Source: Metabacillus dongyingensis
GTDB taxonomy: Bacteria > Bacillota > Bacilli > Bacillales > Bacillaceae
Direction of reading: 5' to 3'
Length of the DNA: 64,000 bases
Assembly (NCBI RefSeq): GCF_019933155.2
Contig: NZ_CP082944.1
Coordinates: 560,001-624,000, forward strand
Positions 53,723 through 63,105 of this stretch are shown piece by piece (positions within the stretch are counted from its first letter, which is position 1; each line of letters begins with the position of its first letter). The notes beneath the pieces are model-generated. The model made no database searches and was not told the DNA's origin. It saw nothing but the letters and a program-made list of their open reading frames with translations. The position numbers and the translations under genes were made by a program.

Positions 53723-55120
53723 TTGCGCAAAAAAGGTGTTTTTTCATTAGTGGCTGCAGGTCTATTAGCTTCATCATTGTCTGTAGGTGCTGTAAAGGCT
53801 GAAGGAAACGAGTACGAACTGTCAAAGAAGAGTATTGAAGGTCAAATTGAAAAACCACTTAATAAAGGCATCATTGATTCACGCACATTTAATCAGCTTG
53901 AAAAAGAAGTAAAAGGATCTCAATCCTACTTAACAAAAAGTTTGAATAAAATGGGAGTTATGAGCAGCGCCGCTGCCAGTGATGAAGAGTATTTGCTTGA
54001 AAAGGAATACAATGATACTTTTAATACCGCAAATTCCACATCGTATGATAAGCCAACAATAGGACAATTGCTTCCTTTATATGATGTAGATTTTCATAAA
54101 GTAGTCGTACCAGTGAATGGGATTTTACTAGTAGCTGGAGCCGCTAATTCATATGCGATTGATTTAGCATATGCTGCTGTGCAAAAAGATTTTGTTGAGA
54201 ATGATAAATTAGTATATTTAGGTTCTGAATATGAAGATGGAGTTGAGTACCAGGCATACCAGGCTAAGGGTGGCACATACTACGTAGGCGTTTTCGACAA
54301 TGATAACGATTACTATGATGATAATACAGAAGAAGACTTATATGCACTCGCAACTGCATTCGTAGACAATGTGGCTCCAAACAAGCCAACTGTTAACAAG
54401 GTAGACAATAATGACAAAGTTGTAACCGGCAAGGGTGAATCTGGTGCCACGATTACTGTTAAAAATGGAAATACAGTAGTTGGCTCTGCTAAAGCTGCAT
54501 CTAATGGTAATTTCACAGTTAATATGGCCGTTCAAAAAGCTGGCACAAAATTGATAATCACAGCTAAGGATAAGGCAGGAAATGTGAGTGCAAGTGTGTC
54601 AGTAACTGTCGTAGATGTTGTTGCTCCAAGTAAACCAACTGTTAATAAAGTTGATAATAATGACAAAGTTGTAACCGGTAAGGCGGAAGTTAACTCTACA
54701 GTTACAGTTAAAAACGGAAATACAGTGCTAGGAACGGGAAAGACACCATCTAATGGTTCTTTTTCTGTTACTATACCTGTTCAAAGACCAGGTGCGAAAT
54801 TAACGATTACTGCTAAAGATGGCGCAGGAAATGTAAGCTCAGCTGCATCCGTAACAGTTGGAGATGTTATTGCACCTAGTAAACCAACTGTTAACAAGGT
54901 AGATAATAATGACAAAGCTGTAACCGGCAAGGCAGAGTTTAACTCTACAATTACGGTAAAAAGCGGAAACACAGTGCTAGGAACGGGAAAGACACCATCT
55001 AGTGGTTCTTTTTCAGTTACTATACCTGTTCAAAAAGCAGGTGCGAAATTAACGATTACAGCTAAAGACGGCGCAGGAAATGTAAGCTCAGCTGCAACTA
55101 TTGTAGTAGTAAAACATTAA
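53723..55120 (+). CDS. Secreted protein with three Ig-like repeats
   Basis: 465 residues. A signal peptide (MRKKGVFSLVAAGLLASSLS, cleavage near AVKAEG) precedes an N-terminal region of about 200 residues, including an acidic YDNDNDYYDDNTEED stretch that may bind calcium. Three bacterial Ig-like units of 83 residues follow, each starting APxKPTVNKVDNNDK and ending ITAKDxAGNVS. The unit spacing is 249 bases and units two and three are nearly identical. There is no sorting signal or wall-binding domain. TTG start with GGAGAGG. Adhesion or surface role is inferred only from the fold. Confidence 0.88.
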   Translation: MRKKGVFSLVAAGLLASSLSVGAVKAEGNEYELSKKSIEGQIEKPLNKGIIDSRTFNQLEKEVKGSQSYLTKSLNKMGVMSSAAASDEEYLLEKEYNDTFNTANSTSYDKPTIGQLLPLYDVDFHKVVVPVNGILLVAGAANSYAIDLAYAAVQKDFVENDKLVYLGSEYEDGVEYQAYQAKGGTYYVGVFDNDNDYYDDNTEEDLYALATAFVDNVAPNKPTVNKVDNNDKVVTGKGESGATITVKNGNTVVGSAKAASNGNFTVNMAVQKAGTKLIITAKDKAGNVSASVSVTVVDVVAPSKPTVNKVDNNDKVVTGKAEVNSTVTVKNGNTVLGTGKTPSNGSFSVTIPVQRPGAKLTITAKDGAGNVSSAASVTVGDVIAPSKPTVNKVDNNDKAVTGKAEFNSTITVKSGNTVLGTGKTPSSGSFSVTIPVQKAGAKLTITAKDGAGNVSSAATIVVVKH

Positions 55121-55187
55121 AAAAAAATAGGGCATCTGATGGCACTTTACATCATTTCATAACAGCTAGAAAGCCATGAAGAATAAA

Positions 55188-55213
55188 AAAGAGCAGCCAT
55201 TTGGCTGCTCTTT
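55188..55213. terminator. Bidirectional terminator
   Basis: The perfect stem AAAGAGCAGCC/GGCTGCTCTTT lies between the Ig protein and the convergent lipoprotein gene. Confidence 0.88.
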
Positions 55214-55517
55214 ATTTTTCATCATCTATTTCACCATATCCGCCAATTTCAAAATCAGCTCGATAATCTACCATGACAGAATACTTTTTGTCTTTCTCAT
55301 TTTTTACATATCCATTCACAAATGCAACTCCAACATCTTCTTTTGTTATCTGCACATCTGTAACAACAAAGTCTATGTCTTCTTCTACAAGCATATACTC
55401 GGAAGCAATATTCGAAGCTGTTTCTTCAATATATTTTTTATCCATTCCTGCCTCTTTGTTGCACCCGGCGATCAGTACTAAAGAAATAAAAAAACATGTT
55501 TTTATGTGATTTCTCAT
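55212..55517 (-). CDS. Small putative lipoprotein
   Basis: 101 residues with a lipobox, LVLIAGC (Cys19), then an acidic domain with DFVVTDVQITKEDVGVAFVN and EKDKKYSVMVDYRADFE. No named family recognised. GGGGCGAAAACG lies upstream of the start. Gene content nearby is lineage-specific. Confidence 0.75.
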   Translation of the reverse strand: MRNHIKTCFFISLVLIAGCNKEAGMDKKYIEETASNIASEYMLVEEDIDFVVTDVQITKEDVGVAFVNGYVKNEKDKKYSVMVDYRADFEIGGYGEIDDEK

Positions 55518-55582
55518 CGTTTTCGCCCCAAGGTATTGGAAAATTTTATAATGTGATTATATCATAGTGATGAGGTGAGACA

Positions 55583-55793
55583 ATGGATACAGATAGAATA
55601 AGAGACGAATTGTATCATAGGTTGAGCCGGTTCGCATACAATGACAAGCACATCATTGAATTCAACTTAAGATTTGAAGATGGAAACCAACCAGAGCTGG
55701 AAAATCACTGGCGAAAACCAATTCTTGCTTAATGATGAAGACACTGGACTTTCAAAAAATAATCCGAATCATCAGAAATGGCTGGAAGACTAA
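55583..55793 (+). pseudogene. Small hypothetical gene split by a frameshift
   Basis: ATG 55583 with GAGGTGAG opens MDTDRIRDELYHRLSRFAYN to about residue 33, then reaches an early stop at 55730. Moving one base near 55681 gives a continuous reading to WKITGENQFLLNDEDTG and a stop at 55791, about 70 residues in all. One missing base in the GATGGAAACC region would explain it. Product family unknown. Confidence 0.5.
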
Positions 55794-55860
55794 ATGCTAT
55801 AATTAATGAAGGTGAATAAAGGGAGGGGGAATTCGCTGATAAATAAGACTAGAATTTTCA

Positions 55861-56349
55861 TTATTTAATAGATTCGATATAGAAGTAAATCCCTGAGTTT
55901 TTGTCGATATGTGGCGTAGTACTACCATTTTCTGTATCTATAGTCGGATTTTGTTCTTTCGTGTACCCTGTATATGCGATAAATTTCTTGCCCGATTGGG
56001 TTTGAGTCTCAAGACTTATTTTGGTAGCTTTCTCTGGATGACTATTATACTTAACGAGAACACCTGCATCAGCTCTATACCATGCGTACTTTCCTTCATT
56101 CTTGCTTATACTTGAAACTTCAATTACTATTCCTTCTTTTGCTTTTCTCTTATAAAAAATAATAGTTTCTCCGTTCTCTTCTATTTCTCCAATTATGTCT
56201 TCCTGGCTTATTTCTTCTTCTTTTATGCCATGTTCAATTGAATCCTCTTTAGTTTTAAACCTTTTCAGTTGATTGCCTTCATCACTCGCTAACGCAGAAC
56301 ATCCAGTAAGTGCAAGCATGGCTATTACAAAAGTTAAAACAGCTTTCAT
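55861..56349 (-). CDS. Putative lipoprotein
   Basis: 162 residues with lipobox MLALTGC (Cys17), a charged linker and a beta-rich domain (NGETIIFYKRKAKEGIVIEV, YAWYRADAGVLVKY, KKFIAYTGYTKEQ). Not recognised. AAGGGGGAG precedes the start. It may be a surface protein of the same lineage-specific cluster as the gene at 55212. Confidence 0.75.
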   Translation of the reverse strand: MKAVLTFVIAMLALTGCSALASDEGNQLKRFKTKEDSIEHGIKEEEISQEDIIGEIEENGETIIFYKRKAKEGIVIEVSSISKNEGKYAWYRADAGVLVKYNSHPEKATKISLETQTQSGKKFIAYTGYTKEQNPTIDTENGSTTPHIDKNSGIYFYIESIK

Positions 56350-56475
56350 TTTAAAACTCCCCCTTTAAGAAAAGATGTCATATATACATGATACAATTTG
56401 GTTGACAAAAATTACAGTATCCGGAAATTATTTTCTTACAGTACAAGTTTGCATTTAATAATGCAAAAAAAGAAG

Positions 56476-56852
56476 CTATATCTTTTTCTGATCTAAGCTC
56501 CTAAAGTGAGTATTAAAATCAAACGAAGCTGCATTTGACAAAAAAACACTGGTGTTTAAAATCGCAATCTCTTTGCGCGCTTTTCTGTAATTACATGCTT
56601 CCATCAGCGGCCCTGACTTTTCCGTTTTACTATCCTGGAGATGCAACTCAGCAAGTCTTTGATTTGCCATCTAAATAGACTGATCATGCTTTTCCTGCAC
56701 ATCCGCCCATTCATTTTAGGCTTCGACCACTGTAACATCAATGCAGGAGCTGACAGGTCTCCGATTCTCCCTCCGATCTCAACAACTTTTTGCTTCCACA
56801 ACTTATTCAACCTGATTTCTGTCATTTTACTGTTAGCAGTCACAGACCCCAA
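56476..56852 (-). pseudogene. Decayed coding remnant with two Gln-to-stop changes
   Basis: One minus-strand frame reads VEA-stop-NEWADVQEKHDQSI-stop-MANQRLAELHLQDSKTEK and ends at 56476. Both stops (TAA, TAG) are one C-to-T change from CAA and CAG. Upstream text continues only after a frame change (KVVEIGGRIGDLSAPAL). I do not recognise the ancestor; the pattern is of a helical, hydrophilic protein. The rest of 56350-56973 shows nothing else. Confidence 0.4.
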
Positions 56853-56973
56853 AGTTTCAATTGCTCTGCATAATTAAAAAAACTTTTACAGAACTTAAAA
56901 CAGCAGCTTTACATTTTTCACCTATGATGAAAGAGAATAATATGATGGAAAAAAGGGAAGTGAAGGTGATTCC

Positions 56974-57903
56974 ATGTGGATTATTGTTTGTTCCATACTC
57001 GCCGTTTTATTAACTATCCTCGCTGTGTCCTGCTTTTTCAGCAGCATGATTACCGTTCCTAGAAAAGTGGCATACGAAAAAACGTATTTGCTTGGAGTAG
57101 AGAGCGGTGAAATCAATACTGATATTTTTGAAAGCGCTCAAAAAGAAGAGTGGTTTATCGACTCTTTTCATGGCTATCAAATTCACGGAATGTGGTTTCC
57201 TGTATCTGAGAGCAAAAAAGCCATCATTATCGCACATGGAATTACCTGGTCTCTGTTTGGGAGCTTCAAATATGTAGAAATGTTTCAAAAAAGGGGATAT
57301 CACGTGCTCCTATGCGATCACCGTTTTCATGGTTTGAGCGGAGGAGATCACACATCTTTCGGTTATTATGAAAGTGATGACTTAAAAGCATGGGTGGACT
57401 GCCTTTATGAAAAACTGGGGAAAGATGCTTTTGTAGGGATTCTTGGGGAATCACTTGGAGCAGCTTCTGCCCTGCAATATGTAAAAAAAGATCCAAGAGT
57501 CGCGTTTTGCATCTCGGATTGTGCATTCAGCGATCTGACGGAATTGCTGAAAACAAGGCTCAGAATTGATTTTAAGGTTAAGTTTTACCCGCTGATTTCC
57601 TGGACCAGTCTTGTAACAAAGTTTCGCTACGGCTGGGGATTTGAAGAAATAAAGCCTGCCCGGGACCTTGAACATACGAAAACGCCGATTCTTTTTATTC
57701 ATGGAAAAGAAGATCATTTTATCCCGATGAAAATGACGCTTGATATGTATCATTTGAAAAAGGGAATAAAGCAGCTGTATTTAGTTCCAAAAGCAGGGCA
57801 TGCCCAGGCTTTTTTAACAGATCCTAAAGGATATGAGAGAAAAGTTCTGGAGTTTATTTCAACTATAGAAGAGTATAAAGAGAGTGCAGCGGAGATGATT
57901 TAA
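56974..57903 (+). CDS. Alpha/beta hydrolase, YqkD-like
   Basis: 309 residues. One N-terminal membrane anchor (WIIVCSILAVLLTILAVSCF) precedes a hydrolase domain with HGITWS (oxyanion), the nucleophile Ser in GILGESLGAASAL near 156, the acid in LFIHGKEDHFIPM and a His in PKAGHAQAF near 275. Substrate unknown. AAGTGAAGG lies upstream. Shares a hairpin terminator with yfkN. Confidence 0.87.
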   Translation: MWIIVCSILAVLLTILAVSCFFSSMITVPRKVAYEKTYLLGVESGEINTDIFESAQKEEWFIDSFHGYQIHGMWFPVSESKKAIIIAHGITWSLFGSFKYVEMFQKRGYHVLLCDHRFHGLSGGDHTSFGYYESDDLKAWVDCLYEKLGKDAFVGILGESLGAASALQYVKKDPRVAFCISDCAFSDLTELLKTRLRIDFKVKFYPLISWTSLVTKFRYGWGFEEIKPARDLEHTKTPILFIHGKEDHFIPMKMTLDMYHLKKGIKQLYLVPKAGHAQAFLTDPKGYERKVLEFISTIEEYKESAAEMI

Positions 57904-57952
57904 GGTTGAGCATGATCAGAAGGGTCTTTCAGCAATTTACTCCATAAAATAA

Positions 57953-57983
57953 CCCCTTCTCGTTTTGAGAAGGGGCTTTTCTT
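57953..57983. terminator. Bidirectional terminator
   Basis: The stem CCCCTTCT/AGAAGGGG is followed by CTTTTCTT on the plus strand. Confidence 0.82.
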
Positions 57984-57985
57984 CA

Positions 57986-60900
57986 TTAGGTATTCCCTAA
58001 CCGGCGTCTTTGAATGAAGTAAAAAATGCTTCCTGCAAGCAAAATGACTAAGCCTGTCAGGATGATGTTGAATGAGCTTGTTGCTGTGTGAGGAAGTCCG
58101 TTTCCTCCGCCATTGTGATTGCCTTTATCAGGGGTGTTTCCTTGTCCTGGGCTGCTGCCGCTGCCAGGATTGTTTCCATTCCCGGAACCATTGCCAGGAT
58201 TACTTTTATCATCTGATTCCAAGACAGTAAACTCGCTGAAATGGCTTGTAGACCCATAAACAGCCCCGTCTTCATAAGCTCCATCCAGTTCTGTAAGTTT
58301 TTCTTTTTCACGGTCCACGTAGTAGACTCGAGGATTTTCAGCCTCTTCAACGAAGAAGGCAATCGCTACTTCCTCTTTGAATTTAGTCAGTGCTTGACCA
58401 TCTTGAGTGAGCAAAAAGTCATATGTGTCTGTTAATGCATCGTCAATTTCTTCCGTTTTTGCAAATGAAATACTCGTTTCTTTTTCTTCAAGATTTGAAA
58501 GCGGAATATCAAGTCCGACAGCTTCATTATTGAAAGACAGACTGGAATCTTTCGCTTTTAATGCTGCGATTTGGCTGCTTGTGAACTTCAGTTCAACTGC
58601 ATCAAATTCAGATGTTCCGAAAAGGTCAATCAGGACCTCATTTGTATGTTCAACATAAGGAATGAAAGTATCATCAAATGTAATCGTTGCTTTATTATCT
58701 TGAACATCAACTGAAGGTGTGAAATATTCCATAATGCGTCCTTCAATTTCTGGCTGAACGGATTTTTTTGCTTCAAGCTGCTCAAGGAATACTTCATAAT
58801 CTACGAAGAAAAGATCTTCAGCATAAGAGGCTTCCTTAAAGACATCATATCCGTCACCGCCGGCACCCATAAATCCATTTGTTGCAATACGGTATGATTT
58901 TTCCAGCTCTATAGCAGAGAAGGTACCATCTTCATTCTCAACTTGAACATCCATTATTCTCTCTCCTGCAGGAAGACCTTTAGAGAATGAGAATTTAACT
59001 CCAGCAACTTGAGGGAACTGTCCTTTTCCTTCTTCTGCCGCACTTACTCCGTGCTCAAGAGCTTCGATAATTTGCTCCCCTGTTATGTCAAGAACAAATA
59101 ATGTATTTCCGAAAGGCATGACGGTCAATACTTCTCCGAGGGTAATATCACCTTCGTTGATGGATTCACGGATTCCTCCGCCGTTTGTAATCGCGAGCTG
59201 AGCACCTTTTGCTTCTTTCGCTTTTGCAAGCATTCCATCAGCTATCAGGTTTCCAAGGTTTGTTTCTTTAGAACGGACGTTTTCGCGTTTTCCGTCCAGA
59301 GCAACTTTTGTATGTCCGACTACTTTATCTTTAAAGCTGTTAATCTCTTCTTTGTAGCCATCCAGCAATGCTTTTGCTTCAGGATCTTCTGCTATTGTTT
59401 CATCGATGGCAATCAGTTCTGTACTTGATTCAGCAGGAACAACTAAACCATCTTTGTTAAAGGCAACATCAAGTTTACCGAGGAACTTGCCGTAATCCTG
59501 CACTTGGGCAACGATCGTAGGCGTTTCATCCTGATCTACGACTTTTAATGTATCGACTAGTGTATGTGTGTGGCCGCCGATAATCACATCAATTCCTTCA
59601 ACCTTCTCTGCAAGCTCAAGGTCTTTCTCGTATCCAAGGTGAGTAAGAGCAATTATCTTATCGACTTTTTCTGTTTCTGTAATGGTCTTTATTGTTGCTT
59701 CAGATGCTTTGATTGCATCATTGAATACAATGTTTTCACCAGGGCTTGAAGCTTCAGGCGTATCTTCTGTGGTCAGACCGTAGAGAGCAACCTTCTCCCC
59801 ATTCACATCAAGAATGACGTACGGATAGATAACACCATCTTTTTTCGAAGGAAAGTCTTTAGGATCTTTTACTAGATCACTCAATTTTGATTCGTTGGCC
59901 ACATCTACATTGGAACTGACAATCGGGAACTTCGCTTTTTCAATAAAAGCTCGTAATACTTCAGGTCCTTTGTCAAACTCATGATTTCCAAACGTCATTG
60001 CATCATATTGCATCATGTTCATAAATTCAACATCGGCAAGTCCGTTCCATCTAGTAAAATATAAATCTCCTGAGAATACATCGCCGGCATCTAATAGAAT
60101 GCTGTTTTCTTCTTTTGCACGAATTTCTTTTACTTTTGCAGCACGTCGGGCGGCGTTATCCAGATGTGCATGTGTGTCGTTCGTGTGCATAACAGTTAAC
60201 TTCCAGCTGTCTGCAGGAGGCGTGACTTCGCCGCCTTTTAAATCAAGGGAATACTTTGCAAACCCATCAGCTGCTTCTCCTGCATATCGGATATTTTTCG
60301 TTTTTTCGGCAAAATCCCTTGCAGCCGGAGTTGACTCAAATACAACTTCAGCTTCTCCCTTAATTGGAGCAATGGACCAGTTTCCGTCAGCAGAAGGGTT
60401 GATTGTCTGTTCTTCTGTAATATAGTTCATTAAGGCCTGACGGTTTTCATCAGCTGAAATGTACGCAATATTTTCCGGCTTCATGTTAGGGAATCCGCCG
60501 CCTCCGGAAGCACGGTAGTTATTCGTGACAATTAAAAACTCTTGCTCCGGATTAACTTCCTTGCCTTCATATTGGAAGTTAACAATTCTGCTTGAATCAG
60601 CGTTTATCACTTTTCCATCTGCCGAGTATTTAGCGGGCTTTGTCACATCAATTTGATAGGTAACGCCGTCAATGACATCAAAGTTATAAGATCTGAAGTT
60701 TGCATCAAGCAATGCCTGTTCGCCTGTTTTAGCAGGATCAATCTGATTAAATTGTCCGGCAGACATCTCTAGCCATTCCTTTACTTGAGATCCGTTCAGC
60801 TTTATGATCTGCACAGTATTGTCGTAAAGGTATAGATCACCGATATTTTTGATGGCCAAATCGCCTTTTGCAATATTTGTGTAATAGTCAACACCGTTGC

Positions 60901-62200
60901 GTCCGCCGGCTTTAAACGGTGCAGCAGCGGAAAGGATCGGCAGCCCCTGTAACTTAGGGTTTTCAGCAGCGATTTTTTTCGCATACCATTTTTGAGCATC
61001 GTTCACAATTTGCACAGAAGGATCATCCTGGACTAAAGCAAAGAAGCTGTTAATGGGTGCTTCTGTCGTTCCAACTGCTTTTCTTACATAGTTAAGAGTA
61101 CTTTCGTGAGTTGATTTGATTGTATTTACGATTTCTTCATCTTTAGTTGTGACAGAAGTGATTGGAGCTGCAGTTGACTGAGAATCAGTAACCGTCCATT
61201 TTCCGTCTTTTTGTCCTAATTTCAAATCGATTAAACCTAAGTGGCTTCCCCAGTTTTTAGGCATGACTACCGGGATGCCGTTTACTGTCCCTTTAGCATT
61301 GTCGATTTCAGCAATTCCATTGTACTTTTTGTCTCCGGGGAAAAGACCATGCTGATGACCTGATACGATTGCATCTATGCCTGGTACTTCTTTTGCCAAA
61401 TCAAAGACCATATTTTCAGATCCTGCAGCCTGCGAAGCCGTCTCTATTCCAGTGTGAGCCATGACAACAATTAAGTCTGCACCTTTTGCTTTCATTTCAG
61501 GTATGACCGTTTTGGCTATTTCAACTATGTCTTTTGTGACAACTTTTCCTTCAAGATGCTTCTTGTCCCAAACGTTGATTTGGGGAGGGACGAAGCCGGT
61601 ATATCCAATTTTAACGGTATGCTTATTGCCGGTATTATCAATAAGTTCTTTTTCTTTAATAGCGTATTGTTTGAAATAAGGCTTGTCAGTTTGAGCATCA
61701 AAAACGTTTGCACTTACTACAGGGAAGTTTGTCCCTTTGAGAGAGCCGTTAAGATAGTCTAATCCGTAATTGAACTCATGATTTCCAAGCGTGCCTGCAT
61801 CATACTGAAGGGTGTTCATTGCGTCGAAAATAGGATTTGTTTTAGTGCCGGCTGCTATATCAGCACCTAAATTTTTATAAACATATTCACCCAGCGGGTT
61901 CCCTTGAATAAGATCTCCGTTATCTACTAAAATACTGTTTTTTGCACTTTTTCGGTATTCATCAATTAAAACAGCTGTGCGGGCTAATCCGTAGCTCGCC
62001 GTTTCTTTATCTGAATAGTAGTCATAGTCCATAATGTGGGCATGAATATCGGTAGTTTCCATCAAACGCAGATCAATTGAGGGAAGCTCCTCAGCAGCTG
62101 CATTTAATGCCGGGAAGGGGAGAACACTGAGTAAAACAAGGAAAGCAGCAAATGAATTGAATAATTTCTTGCCAAATGTATGGCTTGTTTTTCTTTTCAC
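57986..62200 (-). CDS. yfkN: Cell-wall 2',3'-cyclic phosphodiesterase/5'-nucleotidase (YfkN-like)
   Basis: About 1,404 residues. A signal peptide is followed by two full nucleotidase modules. Module one is at about 45-600, with LMETTDIHAHIMDYDYY, GNHEFNYG and a GRNGVDYYTN substrate loop. Module two is at about 665-1140, with VMHTNDTHAHLDNA, GNHEFDKGP and NGGGIRES. A Pro/Gly/Asn-rich spacer and a sorting signal follow: LPHTA, a hydrophobic stretch, then FIQRRR. B. subtilis YfkN has the same plan with LPDTA. GTG 62200 is best placed after GAAAGGTGG; ATGs at 62206 and 62227 are alternatives. It would release phosphate from external nucleotides. Confidence 0.93.
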   Translation of the reverse strand: MKRKTSHTFGKKLFNSFAAFLVLLSVLPFPALNAAAEELPSIDLRLMETTDIHAHIMDYDYYSDKETASYGLARTAVLIDEYRKSAKNSILVDNGDLIQGNPLGEYVYKNLGADIAAGTKTNPIFDAMNTLQYDAGTLGNHEFNYGLDYLNGSLKGTNFPVVSANVFDAQTDKPYFKQYAIKEKELIDNTGNKHTVKIGYTGFVPPQINVWDKKHLEGKVVTKDIVEIAKTVIPEMKAKGADLIVVMAHTGIETASQAAGSENMVFDLAKEVPGIDAIVSGHQHGLFPGDKKYNGIAEIDNAKGTVNGIPVVMPKNWGSHLGLIDLKLGQKDGKWTVTDSQSTAAPITSVTTKDEEIVNTIKSTHESTLNYVRKAVGTTEAPINSFFALVQDDPSVQIVNDAQKWYAKKIAAENPKLQGLPILSAAAPFKAGGRNGVDYYTNIAKGDLAIKNIGDLYLYDNTVQIIKLNGSQVKEWLEMSAGQFNQIDPAKTGEQALLDANFRSYNFDVIDGVTYQIDVTKPAKYSADGKVINADSSRIVNFQYEGKEVNPEQEFLIVTNNYRASGGGGFPNMKPENIAYISADENRQALMNYITEEQTINPSADGNWSIAPIKGEAEVVFESTPAARDFAEKTKNIRYAGEAADGFAKYSLDLKGGEVTPPADSWKLTVMHTNDTHAHLDNAARRAAKVKEIRAKEENSILLDAGDVFSGDLYFTRWNGLADVEFMNMMQYDAMTFGNHEFDKGPEVLRAFIEKAKFPIVSSNVDVANESKLSDLVKDPKDFPSKKDGVIYPYVILDVNGEKVALYGLTTEDTPEASSPGENIVFNDAIKASEATIKTITETEKVDKIIALTHLGYEKDLELAEKVEGIDVIIGGHTHTLVDTLKVVDQDETPTIVAQVQDYGKFLGKLDVAFNKDGLVVPAESSTELIAIDETIAEDPEAKALLDGYKEEINSFKDKVVGHTKVALDGKRENVRSKETNLGNLIADGMLAKAKEAKGAQLAITNGGGIRESINEGDITLGEVLTVMPFGNTLFVLDITGEQIIEALEHGVSAAEEGKGQFPQVAGVKFSFSKGLPAGERIMDVQVENEDGTFSAIELEKSYRIATNGFMGAGGDGYDVFKEASYAEDLFFVDYEVFLEQLEAKKSVQPEIEGRIMEYFTPSVDVQDNKATITFDDTFIPYVEHTNEVLIDLFGTSEFDAVELKFTSSQIAALKAKDSSLSFNNEAVGLDIPLSNLEEKETSISFAKTEEIDDALTDTYDFLLTQDGQALTKFKEEVAIAFFVEEAENPRVYYVDREKEKLTELDGAYEDGAVYGSTSHFSEFTVLESDDKSNPGNGSGNGNNPGSGSSPGQGNTPDKGNHNGGGNGLPHTATSSFNIILTGLVILLAGSIFYFIQRRRLGNT

Positions 62201-62273
62201 AAACATCCACCTTTCAGTATTTTTCACAACATTTAAATTTTATAAATTTTTTGTCTATAAATCTATGAGTATT

Positions 62274-62312
62274 TTGTCATTTATTGTTAAAATAAAGTAA
62301 AGATTTACAAAA
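62274..62312 (-). promoter_or_regulatory. Putative PhoP box of yfkN
   Basis: On the minus strand four hexamers follow at 11-base pitch: TTTTGT, TTTACT, TTAACA, TGACAA (plus-strand starts 62307, 62296, 62285, 62274). The layout equals that before the phosphonate operon. A -10-like TATAGA follows downstream. Confidence 0.5.
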
Positions 62313-62484
62313 CTTTGTATTTACATTTACCGTCTTTTTATGGATATAAATGACCTGTTATTGAAGATTTTTTTGTCTTTTGAAAATGGTTCGTGGTTAA
62401 AAAGTACTTGTATTTTTATAAAAATTTTCATTCTTTACACTAGCAGCCTTCATAATTCGACAAGAGCAACTATTCCTGTCATAT

Positions 62485-62509
62485 GTTTTGTTTCTTTTAC
62501 AAAGGGTAG
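62485..62509 (+). promoter_or_regulatory. Putative sigma-B promoter of yfkM
   Basis: GTTTTG, 13 bases, GGGTAG fits the sigma-B consensus GTTTAA-N12-15-GGGTAT with three mismatches, 38 bases before the gene. B. subtilis yfkM is a general stress gene. Confidence 0.45.
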
Positions 62510-62546
62510 ATTAAAAAGTGTTAACAAGTAGAGGAGGTTCTAGGAG

Positions 62547-63062
62547 ATGAGTAAAAAAATTGCTGTTGTTGTAACGGATCATTTTGAGGACTCTGAATAT
62601 ACGGAGCCTGCAAAAGCTTATCAAGAAGCTGGTCACCAATTGACTGTTATCGAAAATGAAAAAGGCAAAACAGTAAAAGGGAAACAAGGACAGGAAACAA
62701 TCAAGGTAGATGCATCGATTGCTGAAGTAAATGCGGATGACTTTGATGCGCTGTTTATTCCAGGAGGTTTTTCACCGGATATCCTGCGCGCTGATGATAA
62801 GTTTGTCACATTCACGAAAAAATTCATGGATGATAACAAACCGGTCTTTGCTATTTGTCATGGTCCGCAGCTGCTCATTACAGCAGAAACGCTTAAGGGG
62901 AGAGATGTGACTGGATATAAATCAATTGCCGTTGATTTAAAGAATGCCGGTGCAAATTTCCATGATAAAGAGGTTGTCGTATGCGGAAATCAGCTGGTGA
63001 CAAGCCGCACGCCTGATGATCTGCCTGCTTTTACACGTGAATCGTTGAATCTATTAAAATAA
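62547..63062 (+). CDS. yfkM: DJ-1/PfpI-family general stress protein
   Basis: 171 residues of the type 1 glutamine-amidotransferase-like fold. ALFIPGGFSPDILR and the nucleophile elbow Cys-His in FAICHGPQLLI near residue 104 are typical of PfpI/YfkM (GSP18). Members act as deglycase or protease-like stress proteins; the activity here is not shown. AGGAGG lies nine bases before ATG 62547. Confidence 0.93.
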   Translation: MSKKIAVVVTDHFEDSEYTEPAKAYQEAGHQLTVIENEKGKTVKGKQGQETIKVDASIAEVNADDFDALFIPGGFSPDILRADDKFVTFTKKFMDDNKPVFAICHGPQLLITAETLKGRDVTGYKSIAVDLKNAGANFHDKEVVVCGNQLVTSRTPDDLPAFTRESLNLLK

Positions 63063-63069
63063 ATAAAAG

Positions 63070-63105
63070 AATAGCCCGCGCAGAAGGCGCAGGGCTATTT
63101 TTTAT
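63070..63105. terminator. Terminator after yfkM
   Basis: The stem AATAGCCC/GGGCTATT is followed by TTTTT. It overlaps the 3' end of the convergent small gene. Confidence 0.85.

Noticed and set aside
55176..55509. Plus-strand frames over the 55212 lipoprotein
   Set aside because: The minus-strand frame has a lipobox and shares a proper terminator; the plus frames do not.
60015..60425. Plus-strand 136-codon frame within yfkN
   Set aside because: It is antisense to conserved nucleotidase sequence; composition is typical of a shadow frame.
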